A stretch of 64,000 nt of DNA, from assembly GCA_021372615.1 (NCBI GenBank), contig JAJFUB010000039.1, forward strand, positions 1-64,000, in the 5' to 3' direction. Below, one piece after another: positions 62,033 to 64,000 of this stretch; positions within the stretch are counted from its first letter, which is position 1, and each line of letters starts with the position of its first letter. The notes under the pieces were generated by a model. It saw only the letters and a list, made by a program, of their open reading frames with translations. It did no database searches and had not been told where the DNA came from. Both the position numbers and the translations under genes were made by a program. Source of the DNA: a bacterium. Lineage in GTDB: Bacteria > Armatimonadota > Zipacnadia > Zipacnadales > UBA11051.

Positions 62033-62911
62033 GTGAGCACGGCTAACTCCCTTCAGTGCTACTACCCAGACCCACGTCTGCCCATCCGCGTCATCCCACA
62101 CCGTGGCACCTTTACCCACGACGCCTATCCGGTACACATCCACGAGGACGTCAGTTGGGAGTTCTGCTACAGTGTGCGCGGTCACGTCACCGCCATGGTC
62201 CGCGGCGTGCCACGGCGCATCGCGCCGGGCGAAGTGCTCGTTCTCGGCCCTGACGATGTGCACGGCTTCGATGCCTGGACCGGCAAGCACATCACGCTGA
62301 TGTTCCAGCAGCAGGTACTCAGGCAGACACCCCTGACCGTGCGGAGCCGCCGTGTCTCGCGCCTGGAGATGGGTGGCATCATCCTGCCCCAGCGCCTCAG
62401 GATCGCACCCCACCGTCGCCCTCTGGTCGAGCACACACTCGAGCAGATTCGCCGTGAGGAGGAGAACGACCACCCGTTGCGGGAGACGATGGCCGCCCTC
62501 CTGCTCTCCCAACTGCTCCTGGAGCTGATGCGCAATGCCCAGGACACCGGGGCCCCTGTCGAGCTCCACATCAGCGCGGCCGCGCGCGAGACCATCGAGC
62601 AGTTCTGCGGTGAACTGCGCGGCAACCTCGACTACCCGTGGACACTGACCGAGATGGTCCGACGCAGCGGCTACGGTGCGTCGCAGCTCAGCCGCCTGTT
62701 TCGCGAGGTGACCTCGCTCAGCCCCTGCGCCTGGCTCACCGAGGAGCGTGTCCGCCGCGCTCGCGACCTGCTCATCCAGTCCGACAAGAAGGTCACGGAG
62801 ATCGCCGTCGAGGTCGGCTTCGGGAGTTGTTGCCACTTCACGCGGGTATTCAACACCGTGATGGGCACGAGCCCGCGTGAGTACCGGGAAGCGATGCGTC
62901 TCCGAGAGTAG
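62033..62911 (+). CDS. AraC-family transcriptional regulator
   Basis: A 292-residue regulator. An N-terminal cupin-like sensing domain (about 10-100, HEDVSWEFCYSVRGHVTAMVRGVPRRIAPGEVLVLGPDDVHGF) and C-terminal double helix-turn-helix (about 195-290; LTEMVRRSGYGASQLSRLFREVT and TEIAVEVGFGSCCHFTRVFNTVMGTSPREYR). Such regulators often control sugar uptake. GTG 62033 has GAGG 7 bases upstream. The neighbouring pseudopilin/GHL10 genes are possible targets. Confidence 0.88.
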   Translation: MSTANSLQCYYPDPRLPIRVIPHRGTFTHDAYPVHIHEDVSWEFCYSVRGHVTAMVRGVPRRIAPGEVLVLGPDDVHGFDAWTGKHITLMFQQQVLRQTPLTVRSRRVSRLEMGGIILPQRLRIAPHRRPLVEHTLEQIRREEENDHPLRETMAALLLSQLLLELMRNAQDTGAPVELHISAAARETIEQFCGELRGNLDYPWTLTEMVRRSGYGASQLSRLFREVTSLSPCAWLTEERVRRARDLLIQSDKKVTEIAVEVGFGSCCHFTRVFNTVMGTSPREYREAMRLRE

Positions 62912-63104
62912 TACAGACGGAGCCTCACAGCACTACCACCACACCCCTGTGTGCTTGCCCCCAGGGCCGCAATATCTGCAGCATCCCCCGCAGGATGTGC
63001 AAAGCCTGCGCGTCTCGCATGCACTATCATTGTAGTTGCCCACCGGACGCCCACTCTCGGCTGCCGGATGCGGGCACTGCTAGAACGTGCAAGGCGGGAT
63101 ACCC

Positions 63105-63752
63105 ATGCACAGGCGCGGTTTCACCCTCATCGAACTTCTTGTCGTCATCGCGATCATCGCGATCCTCGCGGCCATCCTGTTCCCGGTATTCGCCAAGGCC
63201 CGCGAGAAGGCCCGGCAGGCCAGTTGCCTGTCGAACCTCAAGCAGATCGGCATCGGCTGTCTGACGTACCTGCAGGACTACGACGAGTGCTTCCCCCCGT
63301 CCTACGTCGCCAGTTCGCCCCGCCACAGCTTCATCGAGCAGATCCAGCCGTACGTCAAGAGCCTTCAGATCTTTGACTGCCCTTCGCAGACCGTCAAGTG
63401 CCTCAGCCCCCCCCAGTACAACGGCGAGCGCAGCTACGGCGCCAACACCTACCTGTTCTGGCAGCCTCAGGCGTCCGTCACCGACCCGGCCGGCACCATC
63501 ATGGTTGCGGACATCACCCCCAGCCTCTACTACGGCGCCTGGTACATGCAGCGGCCCGGCCGCGGCCATCGCCCCGACGATGTCTCCGGCAAGGACTACG
63601 CCGTCTGGGGTGACACCATGGTCTGGCGCTACATGAACTTCGTCCAGCGCCACAACGACATTGGCAACGCGTGCTTCGTGGATGGCCACTGCAAGGCCAT
63701 GAAGTATGAAGTGCTGTACGCCGGTGGGGCCGACACCTACTGGGACCTGTAG
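63105..63752 (+). CDS. DUF1559-type pseudopilin
   Basis: A 215-residue prepilin-like protein, [17 protein letters not shown] then [36 protein letters not shown], ending with the [19 protein letters not shown] version of the H-X9-DG motif. The 193-base gap before it holds no recognised element. It lies directly upstream of a secreted GHL10-like gene, the same arrangement as at 54461. Confidence 0.88.
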   Translation: MHRRGFTLIELLVVIAIIAILAAILFPVFAKAREKARQASCLSNLKQIGIGCLTYLQDYDECFPPSYVASSPRHSFIEQIQPYVKSLQIFDCPSQTVKCLSPPQYNGERSYGANTYLFWQPQASVTDPAGTIMVADITPSLYYGAWYMQRPGRGHRPDDVSGKDYAVWGDTMVWRYMNFVQRHNDIGNACFVDGHCKAMKYEVLYAGGADTYWDL

Positions 63753-63870
63753 AGAACCAGCCCGCGACCCGGGGTGCGGCCCGACGCCATCGCGCCGTGC
63801 CGCATCCCTGGTCCTGGCTATGGCTCTCATGCACCGCCGACCGTCGCAGACCTCAGTAGAGAAGGCCCCC

Positions 63871-64000
63871 ATGTCACGCAACGCATCCCTTGCTCTCCTG
63901 CCGGCACTCTTCGCTCTTCCCGTCGCGGCCCAGACTGCCGAGCACCGCGGCCTGTGGATGACGAGCGCCAGCTATGCCACACCCGAGAAGGCCGAGGCCA
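63871..64000 (+). CDS. secreted GHL10/DUF187-type glycosyl hydrolase-like protein (N-terminal part, cut by window edge)
   Basis: The first 43 residues: a signal peptide (MSRNASLALLPALFALPVAAQ) and EHRGLWMTSASYATPEKAEA, the opening of glycosyl-hydrolase-like 10 (DUF187) proteins, where RG(V/L)W(V/M) begins the barrel. The rest is outside the window. GAAGG lies 5 bases before ATG 63871. Follows the pseudopilin on the same strand. Confidence 0.65.
   Translation, partial: MSRNASLALLPALFALPVAAQTAEHRGLWMTSASYATPEKAEA

Overview
The window is GC-rich (by eye about two thirds G+C) and gene-dense. It looks like a chromosome segment of a free-living bacterium, probably a metagenome-derived relative of Armatimonadota. 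The lineage guess rests on four DUF1559-type pseudopilins sharing an almost identical N-terminus ([14 protein letters not shown], then [12 protein letters not shown]), on the many secreted sugar-processing proteins, and on the base composition; it is an inference. No transposase, prophage, CRISPR array, rRNA or tRNA gene was seen. The only RNA gene found is tmRNA. No gap between genes exceeds about 260 bases.

Layout. 1-9.7 kb (all minus): a cut-off PfkB sugar kinase, a class I aminotransferase, a NodB-type deacetylase, a Gfo/Idh/MocA dehydrogenase, then a tightly coupled run ileS > dksA-like > lspA > lgt > rluD-like. 9.9-15.9 kb (minus): archease, transketolase, a secreted AMIN/phosphodiester glycosidase, pyruvate kinase. 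16.0-23.0 kb (plus): an operon of a DnaA-domain-I-like protein, a DUF366 protein, QueE and a 2-hydroxyacyl-CoA-dehydratase-like Fe-S protein; then a PTTPA-repeat secreted protein, tyrS, a YtxH protein and a beta-propeller lipoprotein. 23.0-35.4 kb (minus): a coiled-coil protein, a two-TIR-domain protein and a secreted carbohydrate cluster (GH42-like, UroD-like, pseudopilin, SGNH hydrolase, LamG/DUF6067-like protein, sugar isomerase). 35.5-42.1 kb: larB, an asparagine-synthase-like protein without the glutaminase cysteine, a homocysteine/sulfide-assimilation set (UPF0280, DUF39, NIL-ferredoxin) and a creatininase-family hydrolase. 42.1-52.3 kb (minus): mreB, murA and a complete ten-gene F-type ATP synthase operon with a near-consensus promoter. 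52.5-64 kb: gatC-gatA, pseudopilin plus secreted hydrolase pairs, ssrA (tmRNA), an RCK/ion-channel-like membrane protein, a dehydrogenase with a lysine-rich tail, a methyltransferase, an AraC regulator, and the start of a GHL10-type hydrolase.

Main themes. (1) Central metabolism, translation and energy genes with clear sigma70-type promoters (TTGACA-N17-TATTAT before the atp operon). (2) Extracellular glycan handling with pseudopilins interleaved. (3) Several families of dispersed palindromic repeats: one has inserted as a frame-preserving 54-bp palindrome inside the rluD-like gene, and different families sit in four consecutive intergenic gaps of the atp operon plus the gap between atpE and atpF. 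(4) The least understood unit is the DUF366-queE-HgdB-like operon, the best candidate here for an undescribed pathway.
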